The notes beneath the pieces were generated by a model. That model saw only the letters and a list, made by a program, of their open reading frames with translations, searched no databases and was not told the DNA's origin. DNA of 64,000 bases from CAWCDJ01 sp963796675 (GTDB lineage: Bacteria > Acidobacteriota > Terriglobia > Bryobacterales > Bryobacteraceae). The translations under genes and the position numbers were made by a program. The stretch lies in contig CAWCMS010000008.1 of assembly GCA_963796675.1 (NCBI GenBank), forward strand, positions 124,001 through 188,000, given 5' to 3'. Shown here piece by piece: positions 52,532 to 61,615 of this stretch (position 1 is the stretch's first letter; every line of letters begins with the position of its first letter).

Positions 52532-53134
52532 GTGACTAGACTCGCACTGTTGCTACTCGCTGCATATTGTGTTTCCGGACAGCAACTAACGAACGGACTC
52601 TACGCCATCTTCCATACCCCAATGGGGGATATCACCGCCCGGCTTTACGAGAAGGACACGCCGAACACGGTGGAAAACTTTGTAGCGCTGGCCCAAGGCA
52701 CCAAGGCGACATTCCTTCCAAAGACCGGCAAGAAGGCGAGTGTTCGCTTGTACGATAACATCACCTTCCATCGTGTGTTGCCTGGTGTGATGATCCAATC
52801 GGGCGACCCAACGGGCACCGGCATGCACAACTGCGGCGTCACCATCCGCGACGAGTTTCTGCCGGGCCTGCGCTTCGACGGCTCCGGCAAACTCGCCATG
52901 GCGAACACGGGCGCGCCGGATTCGGGCGGCTGCCAATTCTTCATCACGGCCAGTCCGATTCCCCAATGGAACGGTAAGTACACGATATTCGGCGCCGTGG
53001 TGGAAGGGAAAGACGTAGTCTGGGAGATCGCCCACGGACGCCTGCGCGGCGAAAAGCCGGTAGATCCGGTAAGACTGCTCAGCGTGACGATTGAACGAGT
53101 GGGGCCGGAGCCCGCGGGGAAAAGGCGGAAATAG
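52532..53134 (+). CDS. Exported cyclophilin-type peptidyl-prolyl isomerase
   Basis: 200 residues from GTG 52532. A signal peptide (ending 'CVSGQ') precedes the cyclophilin fold. 'MGDITARLYEKDTPNTVENF', 'YDNITFHRVLPGVMIQSGDP' (with the Arg and Gln of the active site), 'GKLAMANTGAPDSGGCQFFI' and 'KYTIFGAVVEGKDVV' are all present. Family role: catalysis of proline isomerisation during folding of exported proteins. It follows the DinB gene by 75 nt on the same strand. Confidence 0.9.
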   Translation: MTRLALLLLAAYCVSGQQLTNGLYAIFHTPMGDITARLYEKDTPNTVENFVALAQGTKATFLPKTGKKASVRLYDNITFHRVLPGVMIQSGDPTGTGMHNCGVTIRDEFLPGLRFDGSGKLAMANTGAPDSGGCQFFITASPIPQWNGKYTIFGAVVEGKDVVWEIAHGRLRGEKPVDPVRLLSVTIERVGPEPAGKRRK

Positions 53135-53248
53135 GCCGCGAAAGTAGGGAACGGACTTGTCGGACCGGATGCCAAAGGCGATCCTTCCATATTTGCAAGA
53201 CATCCTCGATCGCGTGGAAACCGGCAACGGCTAGAATTGCTCCGGAAC

Positions 53249-54187
53249 TTAGAGATCAAAAAAGCGGTGTATTTCTTCGCGGTCGCGGAGAGCGAAGGGG
53301 TGGTTGGGGGCGAGAGTCAGGGCGCGGTTGATGAGATCGAGAGCCGGCGCGCCTTCGCCCCTGAGCATGGGGATCGCGGCTGCGCCGGTATAGGCGTTGG
53401 CCAAGTGGAGTTCGGCTTCGTGTCGGATGGTTTTAAACGCTCGGGCGGCGAGCCCCAGATTGGTCTCGAAACCGGTGGCGTCGCCTGAGTCGCGAAGGGC
53501 CATGGCGAGGTTCTTCAGGAAGAAGCCACGAAACAGTTGCAGGGTCTGGTCGTGAGCGTAGTTGGGCATCTGGTCGTCCAGCAGCCGGAGCGCTTTCCGA
53601 GCGATCGTGGCGGCCATCAGGGAGTCATTCCCGGCTAACTGCTCGAAGTAGCCGGCTTGGAACTGGTCGAGCTGGTTGAGGATGTCGGGCAGTGCTGGAA
53701 TGTCGACGGTTTCGGTGGTGCGGGCGGCGCGGGCCAGATCTTGGAGCCTCTCGAAGAGAAGCTGCATGGCGCGCGACCAATCGGCATCGAGGATCGCGAT
53801 GCCGTTACGTTTCACCAGGGGTGCAAGAGAGCGTGGCAGATCGCTCGCCTTGGGCATCCGGGCACCACCGACCAGCGTCGGGATCACCCCGGCGGCCTTC
53901 TTCAGTGCGTGCTGAATTTCGAGACGGAGAACGTCTTTGAGGTCGCGGAGACGAGCCTTGCCGCCGGTAGGCCCCTCGTCGAGCCAATGCGGACCGATAA
54001 CGATGAGGACGGCATCGGCCCTGGTGATATTCTCGAGGATTTGCGGCAGGAAGTCGCCCCCGAGAGGGAGGTCGTCGACATCCTGCCAAACGCGATCGGG
54101 GCCGAAACGGAGAACGAGGTGGTCTCTCAGCCGGCCGGCCCAGCCTCCTGCATCCGAGCGGCGGTACGAGAGGAAGACGCCAGGCAT
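53249..54187 (-). CDS. TIR-domain protein with TPR-like C-terminus
   Basis: 312 residues. The N-terminal TIR domain (about 1-150) has 'GVFLSYRRSDAGGWAGRLRD', 'ADAVLIVIGPHWLDEG' and 'VLRLEIQHALKKAAGVIPTL', with the Glu of 'LEI' at the position conserved in NAD-handling TIRs. After a helical linker, the C-terminal part has TPR-like repeats ('QTLQLFRGFFLKNLAMALRD', 'EGAPALDLINRALTLAPNHP'). Such proteins may cleave NAD+ or act as adaptors. It is the second TIR protein in the window. No neighbouring sensor or nuclease suggests a defence operon. Confidence 0.85.
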   Translation of the reverse strand: MPGVFLSYRRSDAGGWAGRLRDHLVLRFGPDRVWQDVDDLPLGGDFLPQILENITRADAVLIVIGPHWLDEGPTGGKARLRDLKDVLRLEIQHALKKAAGVIPTLVGGARMPKASDLPRSLAPLVKRNGIAILDADWSRAMQLLFERLQDLARAARTTETVDIPALPDILNQLDQFQAGYFEQLAGNDSLMAATIARKALRLLDDQMPNYAHDQTLQLFRGFFLKNLAMALRDSGDATGFETNLGLAARAFKTIRHEAELHLANAYTGAAAIPMLRGEGAPALDLINRALTLAPNHPFALRDREEIHRFFDL

Positions 54188-54221
54188 GGTTATTTGTGAG
54201 TTTACAACGCTGGTACCGCCG

Positions 54222-54509
54222 CTACCAGTATTCGCGCCAGATCAGATCGCGGGCTAAAGTATCCGGCTCGTGTCTTCCGGCGGCGCCGCCGGCGATCAGC
54301 GCAAATTCCGCTACCGCAACTTTTGCTGCTGCCAGGCTGCACCGGCGCACCGAGTATAGACTCTCGCCATTCTTGTTCACCCGGGCGTCCCATCCATCAG
54401 AATCGACTTCCGCCGATAACCGCAAGTCGCGGTATTGTGCCGCATATCCGCGGCGGATTTGGATCAAGGGCTCGGGTGGTGTCGTCAATGGTTGCATGCA
54501 GGCTGGCAT
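54222..54509 (-). CDS. Hypothetical protein, 95 residues
   Basis: ATG 54509 has AGGAG 5 nt upstream. The sequence ('QIRRGYAAQYRDLRLSAEVD', 'YSVRRCSLAAAKVAVAEFAL') ends 'LARDLIWREYW'. It is soluble and mixed alpha/beta in appearance. No family recognised. It is the third of three small genes downstream of the DNA polymerase, 14 nt after the second. Confidence 0.6.
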   Translation of the reverse strand: MPACMQPLTTPPEPLIQIRRGYAAQYRDLRLSAEVDSDGWDARVNKNGESLYSVRRCSLAAAKVAVAEFALIAGGAAGRHEPDTLARDLIWREYW

Positions 54510-54523
54510 CGGGGCTCCTGACT

Positions 54524-54667
54524 CTACGAGGCTTTCGGTAAACGCGGGGAATCCATGGCTTCGAACCGGCATTTGCCGACACAGCCCTTCAGCTGGCACG
54601 TCAGGCACGTGACTTTGCGCTTTGGGCTGGTACGGGCCGGTGCGGGACGGGCAAGGATCTGCAACAT
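54524..54667 (-). CDS. Cys-rich small protein, 47 residues
   Basis: ATG 54667 overlaps the TGA of the upstream gene by one base (TGATG), a sign of coupled translation. After a basic N-terminus the sequence contains C21-x2-C24-x4-C29-x3-C33 ('CLTCQLKGCVGKCRFE'), which could bind Zn2+ or an Fe-S cluster. No family recognised. It lies in the small-gene cluster next to a family-B DNA polymerase. Confidence 0.55.
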   Translation of the reverse strand: MLQILARPAPARTSPKRKVTCLTCQLKGCVGKCRFEAMDSPRLPKAS

Positions 54668-54909
54668 CACGCGGCCTCCGGTATATCGAGTTCGCTGGCC
54701 GGCTGGTCCACCCAAGCGTTGGGCGAACCCGGAATCCCGGCTCCGAATGCCAGTTTGGCCGGAACTTCGCGTACGTCAATCGGATCAATGCCTCGGGCTA
54801 GTTGTCGTTTCGCCCAGCCATCAGCAGCGTTCGGGAACATCACCCAACCCGTCGACGCGCTGTATGCATACCATCGCTCGGGATAATTTTTGCTTCGGTA
54901 AAGTCTCAT
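54667..54909 (-). CDS. Hypothetical protein, 80 residues
   Basis: ATG 54909 has GGAGG about 8 nt upstream. Aromatic-rich N-terminal part ('MRLYRSKNYPERWYAYSAST', 'GWVMFPNAADGWAKRQLARG') and an acidic end ('ASELDIPEAA'). No family recognised. It is the first of three overlapping or closely spaced small genes, 105 bp downstream of the DNA polymerase gene on the same strand. Confidence 0.6.
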   Translation of the reverse strand: MRLYRSKNYPERWYAYSASTGWVMFPNAADGWAKRQLARGIDPIDVREVPAKLAFGAGIPGSPNAWVDQPASELDIPEAA

Positions 54910-55014
54910 CGAAAACCCTCCAGTTCCTACCTGTTGCAACACTATCGCGGCACTGTAGGGGTTTGCTACCGAAACAGTAGGGTGATCGCCGCACCCTTTT
55001 GCGGGTATCGGCAA

Positions 55015-57402
55015 TTAGGAGTCCCCCGTCAACCCCCAGGCCAGCGCCTCTGACCTCCTTTGGAGAACCGTACGGATCGTCGCCACGGACGGCAGGAATA
55101 GCGACAACTGGTCAGGGTCCGCAAACACGGCGTCGTAATCGGCGGGCGTAAACGCGCACGCCAGCCGGGACGCGAACGTCTGACGAAGCTGCCGCGCATA
55201 GTGGTCGACATCGTAGTCCCGGTTATCGGCCGTGCCCGCGCCGGCTGGAACGTCTTCCGGCTCCTCCAACAAGCCGCAGCCCCCGTTCCTTTTTCGGTAC
55301 ACGTGAATCCGATCGCCGGCACGCCATGAAGTACGGCCACTCGCCAGCATCGCTTCATACGGCAGCTCCCGCCGGCTGTCCCGGACAGCGAAGTACTCGG
55401 CCGGCGTTTTGGTGAGCCTGACTCGAGACGAGACATCCCGCGTCGGCGACTCGCGCCGCCGCAGGCGGTCCAACGCGACCAGATACGCCTCACGAACGCT
55501 TCCAACATCGCCCGCGAGCAAATGAGTGACGGCGTTGCGGAGAAAGGCCTCACCGAAGGGCTCAGCCCGGCTGGAACGGAACGCGACACCGTGCAGGATC
55601 AGCGACCCGTCGTACCGCAGCAACGCGTAATTCTTTGGCTCATGGGACAGCATTGCGGCGTAACGGCCTTCGAATTCCAATTGCACGAGCGGAGGAAGCA
55701 TGGCGGCGACTTCAGACACGACGCGCCGTTCGTCCGCTTCCGTCCACCCCTCCGGCACGGCGAAGTAGACGCCATCCGTATCGGCCTCGAGTAGTGTCAC
55801 TCCGCGGCCCGCTAACTCGCGGCACATTAGTGCCAGTGTCTCCCGGCCGCGCCGGGTAACCTCGTTAGCCGCATGGACGTCGGCGAACCGTGTCAGACCG
55901 CCCGCAGCCAGATAGCCGTACGCTGAATTCACCACAAGCTTCATGGCGGCCGACATTGCCTCGTGTCCGTAACGTTCCTCCGAGTCCGGCGCCGCCCGCC
56001 GTGCTCTTGCCTTTGCAGTAAGTCGTAACTCGACCAATCGGTCCACCAAGGCAAGCAAGGCACCGAGATGATCACGGGACGGCCCGATCCGGTATGCCCG
56101 CATCAACGACGGATATAGACTGGCGACATCGGCCTTCACAACCTGGTGCGCGACTCCGGCTGCGAATAAGTGCAGCGCGGCGCCGCTGTGAGGCGTTCCA
56201 TCGCCCGGCTGGTGCGCCGGTAGCGCCATTCCTGCGCGTAGATATGCCCGTACCAGCAATGGATCGATCACTCCGGTAGCGGCTCCCGCGTCCGCGAGCC
56301 GCTCATATCGCCGGGGCGCAATTTGTGCCAGCGCGAATGCGGCGCCGCCCAGCATCCGGGCAATGCCGGCGACCTCACTTACATCCGCGGACGCGTAGCG
56401 GCGCACTCGCGCGGAGTCGCGCCGGTACACCGTATAGATTTGGCTGCCCTGGATCTGTTCGCGGTCGGGCCCGGCGAGTCCCAGGTGCCGTGCGACCGCC
56501 TTGAGGCCGTGGCTTGGCAACTCCCGCGTCGCAAAATCGTAGCGGAGTACCGCATCCATGGTGTCGATCAATTCGCGTCCGGGCGCCACATACCGGACGC
56601 GTCGATTTTCCGATGCCTCCGCATGTCCACGCCTGGCCGCTCGCACTCGCAAGCCCGGCGGGCCGATCCGTCCGAGCGCAAGCGGAACGCCAAGGATCTG
56701 CGCGCGCCTTGCGAGAAACGGCAAATCAAACCCGTGCAAATTGTGGTTCTCGATTACGTCCGGATCGACCGCTCTTACTCTCGCGACCAACTCCCGAATC
56801 AAGGCCGCCTCGCCCGCATTTCCCTCGGAGGGCGCTTCCAGGGTATCCGTTGCGCCCGATGGGTCCCGCACCGCGACCATGAAGATCCGATCCCGGTCGG
56901 GATTTAAACCGGTCGTCTCCAGATCGAACTGCATCCGGCACAGGTCGTCGAACGAGAGGTCCCTGAAGTAAGTCCGGCCTGTCGCCACAAGGTACTGTTC
57001 TTCGGGCGGCAGTGCGAGGAAGGTCTCTTTTCCGAGGTCGCGCAGATATGCGACGCGCCGGCCGAGCCGCCGTGCCGCTCCCTCGAGGACAGCGGAAATC
57101 AACGATCTTCCGTCCTGGGCGGAGATCAGATACCGCAGTGTACCCGGACCATTTAGTTCGCGATAGGTAATGGTCGCCCGCTCGCAGCCATCGGGACCGA
57201 GGCGATCGTCGAGATGTCGAAGGTCATCCAGTCGATCAAGCAGCAGCCACGGCCGGAATCGCGTTTCTTCCCGGACCAGTCCACCGGACCCTGGGATTCG
57301 GCGCCATACTGTGGCTCGTCCATCGAGATCCGCCCAGACGGAGACGATCCCAGGTGTTGTATCCCAACCCCAGACCCACTCGTCTTCGCGCCGCGAGACC
57401 AT
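55015..57402 (-). CDS. Family-B DNA polymerase with 3'-5' exonuclease
   Basis: 795 residues from ATG 57402, where family homology starts ('SRREDEWVWGWDTTPGIVSV'). The open frame reaches 57462, but the extra residues look non-coding. Exonuclease motifs: 'MQFDLETTGL' (D160, E162), 'ENHNLHGFDLPFL' (Asn ~219, Asp ~226) and 'YASADVSEVAG' (Tyr ~336, Asp ~340). Polymerase motifs: 'KADVASLYPSLM' (A, D425), 'KLVVNSAYGYL' (B, K488) and 'LEADTDGVYF' (C, D541 and D543). All catalytic acids are present. A Pol II-like role in repair or translesion synthesis is possible. Three small genes follow on the same strand. Confidence 0.92.
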   Translation of the reverse strand: MVSRREDEWVWGWDTTPGIVSVWADLDGRATVWRRIPGSGGLVREETRFRPWLLLDRLDDLRHLDDRLGPDGCERATITYRELNGPGTLRYLISAQDGRSLISAVLEGAARRLGRRVAYLRDLGKETFLALPPEEQYLVATGRTYFRDLSFDDLCRMQFDLETTGLNPDRDRIFMVAVRDPSGATDTLEAPSEGNAGEAALIRELVARVRAVDPDVIENHNLHGFDLPFLARRAQILGVPLALGRIGPPGLRVRAARRGHAEASENRRVRYVAPGRELIDTMDAVLRYDFATRELPSHGLKAVARHLGLAGPDREQIQGSQIYTVYRRDSARVRRYASADVSEVAGIARMLGGAAFALAQIAPRRYERLADAGAATGVIDPLLVRAYLRAGMALPAHQPGDGTPHSGAALHLFAAGVAHQVVKADVASLYPSLMRAYRIGPSRDHLGALLALVDRLVELRLTAKARARRAAPDSEERYGHEAMSAAMKLVVNSAYGYLAAGGLTRFADVHAANEVTRRGRETLALMCRELAGRGVTLLEADTDGVYFAVPEGWTEADERRVVSEVAAMLPPLVQLEFEGRYAAMLSHEPKNYALLRYDGSLILHGVAFRSSRAEPFGEAFLRNAVTHLLAGDVGSVREAYLVALDRLRRRESPTRDVSSRVRLTKTPAEYFAVRDSRRELPYEAMLASGRTSWRAGDRIHVYRKRNGGCGLLEEPEDVPAGAGTADNRDYDVDHYARQLRQTFASRLACAFTPADYDAVFADPDQLSLFLPSVATIRTVLQRRSEALAWGLTGDS

Positions 57403-57535
57403 TCGAATCCCACTGTGCCATAATCCGCGCGGCAAGGGCACGGCACCGGTTCCTGGCCTCATACATCCAGTGCTGTGCGCTATGCTGACTACGGGTTCAT
57501 GGGCACTCCGACGGTGCCCGGGGCCCGGCAGTCGG

Positions 57536-58960
57536 ATGACTAACGCGCGAGCCGTGAATTCGCGAATCGGCGTTTTCGGTATCGGGCTGGCAGCTTACTG
57601 GCCGCAGTTTGCGGGCCTGAAAGAGAGACTGCAAAGCTACCAGCGCCAGGTGGAGAGCCGGATTGCCGCCTTTGGTGCGGAAGTGATTTCCGCCGGCCTT
57701 GTGGATAGCGCGGCCTCCGCGCGCGAAGCCGGCTCTTTCTTCACGCGAGCCGGTCCGGATCTACTGGTCTGCTACGTAGGCACTTATGCCACGTCATCGC
57801 AGGTTCTCCCCATCGTGCAGCAGGCGCGAGTTCCGGTGCTGGTGCTGAATCTGCAACCCGTGCCGGCACTGGATTACGAGGCTACCGACACGGGAGAGTG
57901 GCTCGCCAACTGTTGCACCTGCGCTGTGCCCGAGATCTCGAACGCATTCACTCGGGCGCGCATCGATTTCCGCGTGGTCTCCGGCGTCCTGACGGGTGAC
58001 GAAGAAGCCTGGAACGAAATACGCCAGTGGTGCCAGGCGGCCGGCGTGGCGCGGGCAGTGGCTACTGCGCGCATCGGCTTTCTCGGCCATACCTATCCGG
58101 GCATGCTCGATCTCTACTCGGATTTCACCGCCGTTCACGCCCAACTCGGCGCCCATGTGGAGGTGCTGGAGATGGACGCGTTGGCCAAACTGGTTAACGC
58201 GGCGACGGCAGCCGATGTGCGGACCAAGATTGAAGAAACACGCGGCGTCTTCGACCTCGCCGATAACGTGAGCGATGAAAATCTGGAGTGGGCTGCGCGC
58301 GTCGCTGCAGGTCTGGACCGTCTGGTGTCCGAATTCGAGCTGAACGGCATGGCGTATTACTATCGCGGCCTCGACGGCAATGAGTTCGAGCGGCTGGGTG
58401 CCGGACTGATCCTGGGCAACTCGCTGCTGACTGCACGAGGCATCCCGACCAGCGGCGAAGGCGATCTGAAGACCTGCCTCGCCATGATGATGATGGACCG
58501 CTTCGGCGCGGGCGGCTCCTATACCGAATTCTACGCCATGGATTTCAACGAAGGCTTCGTGCTGATGGGCCACGACGGCCCGGGGCACGTCGGCATTAGT
58601 GACGGGCGGCCGGTACTGCGGCGACTGGATCTGTATCACGGCAAGCGTGGAGACGGGGTCTCCGTGGAGTTCAAAGTAAAAACCGGCCCGGTCACGATCC
58701 TCGGCGTCACGCAGGATGCCGACGGGCGGTTGAAGATGGTGGGCGCGGAGGCCGAGTCACTGCCCGGACCGATCCTGAAGATCGGGAACACCAATTCCCG
58801 TTTGCGTTTCAAGCTGCCGCCGGCTCCCTTCGTCAATGAATGGTGCCAACTGGGCCCGACCCACCATTGCGCGCTCGGCATCGGTCATCGGCTGGCGGCC
58901 TTCCGAAAACTTTCCCATCTGCTCCGCCTTCCCTTGGAGACCGTAGGAGAGACGCTATGA
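57536..58960 (+). CDS. L-arabinose/L-fucose isomerase-family protein
   Basis: 474 residues from ATG 57536. The N-terminal part ('SRIGVFGIGLAAYWPQFAGL') and substrate region ('GEGDLKTCLAMMMMDRFGAG', 'FYAMDFNEGFVLMGHDGPGH') match the L-arabinose isomerase/L-fucose isomerase C-terminal superfamily, with the metal-ligand Glu and His positions. Specific substrate uncertain. GTG 57554 is an alternative start. Its stop overlaps the next start (ATGA), so it forms an operon with the GH39-like gene. Together they suggest release and isomerisation of a plant sugar. Confidence 0.82.
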   Translation: MTNARAVNSRIGVFGIGLAAYWPQFAGLKERLQSYQRQVESRIAAFGAEVISAGLVDSAASAREAGSFFTRAGPDLLVCYVGTYATSSQVLPIVQQARVPVLVLNLQPVPALDYEATDTGEWLANCCTCAVPEISNAFTRARIDFRVVSGVLTGDEEAWNEIRQWCQAAGVARAVATARIGFLGHTYPGMLDLYSDFTAVHAQLGAHVEVLEMDALAKLVNAATAADVRTKIEETRGVFDLADNVSDENLEWAARVAAGLDRLVSEFELNGMAYYYRGLDGNEFERLGAGLILGNSLLTARGIPTSGEGDLKTCLAMMMMDRFGAGGSYTEFYAMDFNEGFVLMGHDGPGHVGISDGRPVLRRLDLYHGKRGDGVSVEFKVKTGPVTILGVTQDADGRLKMVGAEAESLPGPILKIGNTNSRLRFKLPPAPFVNEWCQLGPTHHCALGIGHRLAAFRKLSHLLRLPLETVGETL

Positions 58961-60432
58961 AACTCGCTGTCCTGATATTGTGCAGTACCGGATTGTTGGC
59001 CCAGACTGTGACGGTCGATTGGAACCGGGTGGTGCGTGAGTCCAGGACTACCGCCACTCTGCAAGTGGTAGTGAATCCCCCGCTGCGCCGCGGATCGCCG
59101 ATCCACGACCGCACGTTCGCCGAGCTGCGCAATCTCGGTGCGGATTACGTCCGGTACGTGCCATGGCTGCCCTATCCGCGGCTGGGTGTGGCGGAACTGG
59201 AGCCGCCATCCGGCAACCAGACGTCCTGGGACTTCTCCTCAATCGACCCGCTGACCGTGGACTTTCTCGAAGCGACCAAGGGGCACCCGGTGATGCTCAA
59301 TTTCAGCGTCATCCCCCAGTGGATGTTCAAAACCGAGAAGCCCGTCGTCTATCCGAAGGATCCGGACCAGGCAGTGTGGAATTATCAGCAAGGGAGCGAA
59401 CTGCGGGATTCTACGCTCAAGGAACTGGGTGACTATTACGCCCGGCTGGTTTCTTGGTACACCCAGGGCGGGTTCCAGGACGAACTCGGCAAGGAGCACC
59501 ACTCCGGCCACCATTACCGGGTCGATTATTGGGAAGTGCTCAACGAAATCGACTTCGAGCACGATACCACGCCGGAACAGTACGTGGCTCGCTACGACGC
59601 GATCGTGGCTGCCATTCTCAAGGTCGCTCCACACATGAAGTTCGTGGCCCTGGCCCTGGCGAATCCCTCTGGCGGCTCGCGCTATTTCGAGTACTTCCTC
59701 GATCCCCGAAACCATAAGTCCGGCATTCCACTGGACATGATCTCGTATCATTTCTATGCGGTGCCGCAGTCGGACGAGACATTGGAAGTCCAGCAACATA
59801 CATTCTTCACGCAGGCGGACGCCTTTCTGAACATCGCGGGTTACGTGGAGTCCATCCGGCGGAGGCTGTCGCCCACGACGGAGACAACGGTGAACGAGAT
59901 TGGCTCCATCGCCGCCGAAGATGGCGGCCAGGGCAAACCCGATTACGCATACAAACCGATCGACAACGCCTACTGGAACCTGTCCGCCGCGACTTATGCC
60001 TACGTATTTGCGCGGCTCGCGGCCATGGGCGTCGAGGTCGCCGGCGAGAGCCAGTTAGTAGGGTACCCCACGCAATTCCCCAGCGTCAGCATGGTGGACT
60101 GGAATACGGGCGCGCCCAATGCCCGCTTCCGCGTCCTGGAGCTGCTCAAGAACAACTTCGCTCCCGGCGACCGGCTGCTGGCCACCAACAGCCATAGCCC
60201 GTTCGTCTATGCTCAGGCGTTTCAGACGCCCGGCGGCAAACGAAAACTTCTGCTGGTCAGCAAGCGTAATCGGGATATCGAACTGAAGCTGCCAGGTGCC
60301 TCTGGCGCCACCGCGGCGGTTGTGGATCAGGCCACACAGGGAGAAGCGCCGCGCACGCAGACGCTCGCCGGCGAATCTTTCCACCTGCCGGGCCTTGCGG
60401 TCGCCGTGGTCACGCTGGCTGGGCCCGAGTAA
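58957..60432 (+). CDS. Exported GH39-like glycoside hydrolase
   Basis: 491 residues from ATG 58957, with GTAGGAGA upstream. A signal peptide (ending 'TGLLAQ') is followed by a TIM-barrel. The acid/base Glu is in 'YWEVLNEID' (E197) and the likely nucleophile in 'TTVNEIGSI' (E314), the pattern of clan A retaining enzymes such as GH39 xylosidase/iduronidase relatives. A C-terminal beta-domain follows from about 410. Coupled by 4 bp to the isomerase gene, so the operon probably handles one pentose- or deoxyhexose-containing polymer. Confidence 0.82.
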   Translation: MKLAVLILCSTGLLAQTVTVDWNRVVRESRTTATLQVVVNPPLRRGSPIHDRTFAELRNLGADYVRYVPWLPYPRLGVAELEPPSGNQTSWDFSSIDPLTVDFLEATKGHPVMLNFSVIPQWMFKTEKPVVYPKDPDQAVWNYQQGSELRDSTLKELGDYYARLVSWYTQGGFQDELGKEHHSGHHYRVDYWEVLNEIDFEHDTTPEQYVARYDAIVAAILKVAPHMKFVALALANPSGGSRYFEYFLDPRNHKSGIPLDMISYHFYAVPQSDETLEVQQHTFFTQADAFLNIAGYVESIRRRLSPTTETTVNEIGSIAAEDGGQGKPDYAYKPIDNAYWNLSAATYAYVFARLAAMGVEVAGESQLVGYPTQFPSVSMVDWNTGAPNARFRVLELLKNNFAPGDRLLATNSHSPFVYAQAFQTPGGKRKLLLVSKRNRDIELKLPGASGATAAVVDQATQGEAPRTQTLAGESFHLPGLAVAVVTLAGPE

Positions 60433-60482
60433 ACTGGATCAGACGGGCGCCGCCGCGCCTACGGAACACGCTCTTGAGCACC

Positions 60483-60884
60483 ATGGAGTTCCCATTCACG
60501 GAATCCAGCTACCAGACCGCGCCACTGGCGGACTATAGCCGGGCCTTGCGGGAACGAGCCGCCGCCCTGTTCCGGCTTGTGGCCGAGCGGGTGGGTGCGG
60601 CGCGCGCCAGGGAACACAAGGGCAGCTTCAGCATTATCGCCGCGACCTGCGATGCCACGGCCGCGAAGATCATCATCTACGAAGCGGGCAGGGGCAAGAT
60701 CAACGGTGACGACCCGCAGCTTGCGGACGGCATCTACGTACTCATTCGCGTCCACGGTACGGCCGGACGCACCATCGGCGTTGCGCCAATGCACCATGAG
60801 CGGTTCGCGTACTTTCGGCTGCAAGAAGATCAGGGCCTGGCAGAGATGGCCGACTTCATCGCGGCCTGTGCAGGGGCGCGGTGA
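60483..60884 (+). CDS. Hypothetical protein, 133 residues
   Basis: ATG 60483 is used; a TTG at 60474 is also possible. Soluble sequence with 'YSRALRERAAALFRLVAERV', 'FSIIAATCDATAAKIIIYEA' and 'GIYVLIRVHGTAGRTIGVAP'. No family recognised. It lies 50 bp after the GH39-like gene and converges on the small membrane protein gene. Confidence 0.6.
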   Translation: MEFPFTESSYQTAPLADYSRALRERAAALFRLVAERVGAARAREHKGSFSIIAATCDATAAKIIIYEAGRGKINGDDPQLADGIYVLIRVHGTAGRTIGVAPMHHERFAYFRLQEDQGLAEMADFIAACAGAR

Positions 60885-60891
60885 CCGATCA

Positions 60892-61191
60892 CTACGGCAG
60901 CGCATCCGGTAGTCGCGCCGTATCCCCCACGCACGCCGCGAGCAGCATCATAATAGCCGCTGGTAAGTAAAACAGGCCAATAGACATCGCGATTAGAGAG
61001 AGCCCGCCCATGAGGATCGCGGCGATGACGCGAACCGCCTGCTTTCGGATCACGAGGGCCGCCGCTGCTACCATTACGGGGAACATCACGGGAACCACGG
61101 CCCACGCGCCGTTCACTTCGATCAGCACAAATCGGTTCCCTGCAGGCTGAAGCCGAAAAAGCAAACTTTCGGATGGCGCGAATCCGCTCAC
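60892..61191 (-). CDS. Small integral membrane protein, 99 residues
   Basis: GTG 61191. After 'SLLFRLQPAGNRFVLIEVNG', hydrophobic helices 'AVVPVMFPVMVAAAALVI' and 'AVRVIAAILMGGLSLIAMSI' plus 'YLPAAIMMLLAACVG' indicate about three helices. No family recognised. It begins 7 nt after the stop of the upstream membrane protein gene, so the two form an operon. Confidence 0.65.
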   Translation of the reverse strand: MSGFAPSESLLFRLQPAGNRFVLIEVNGAWAVVPVMFPVMVAAAALVIRKQAVRVIAAILMGGLSLIAMSIGLFYLPAAIMMLLAACVGDTARLPDALP

Positions 61192-61198
61192 ACGCTGA

Positions 61199-61615
61199 TT
61201 ATTTGATCGATCGTTGTTTCATGGCAGCTTTCGCGGCTAACACTATTTTTGCGATGCGGCTGATCGGGCCTCGAAGCAGAACATAGGGAACGATTGCCAG
61301 GGCCACCGCCGTAATCAGCAATTCCGGGATGTAGACTCGCCGGTGAACGATGAGTTGATAGACCAAGTCCAGAATCGTGGCGAGAATGAAGACCTTTCCG
61401 ACGTCCTTCCATCCCTGTCGCAACAATTCGCGCCGATGGGCTGGGTTCTGGAGAACCGCCCAAAAGAAAGCCGGTCGATCTTGACGCGCGTCCCGCAGCC
61501 CGGCACGAATCGCGAGGATGGTTGCGACGGTCGGTTGTATGATCAACCGCAGATTCATCGGCCCTGTCAATCGGGCGTAGAGGTTCTGCCCTACCCTCGC
61601 AAAGATCTGGTTCAT
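61199..61615 (-). CDS. Hypothetical membrane protein, 138 residues
   Basis: ATG 61615 has GGAG 8 nt upstream. 'MNLRLIIQPTVATILAIRAG', 'DVGKVFILATILDLVYQLIV' and 'ELLITAVALAIVPYVLLRGP' give about three helices, with a basic tail 'AAKAAMKQRSIK'. The frame is open further upstream but without membrane-protein character. Family not recognised. First gene of a two-gene operon. Confidence 0.65.
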   Translation of the reverse strand: MNQIFARVGQNLYARLTGPMNLRLIIQPTVATILAIRAGLRDARQDRPAFFWAVLQNPAHRRELLRQGWKDVGKVFILATILDLVYQLIVHRRVYIPELLITAVALAIVPYVLLRGPISRIAKIVLAAKAAMKQRSIK

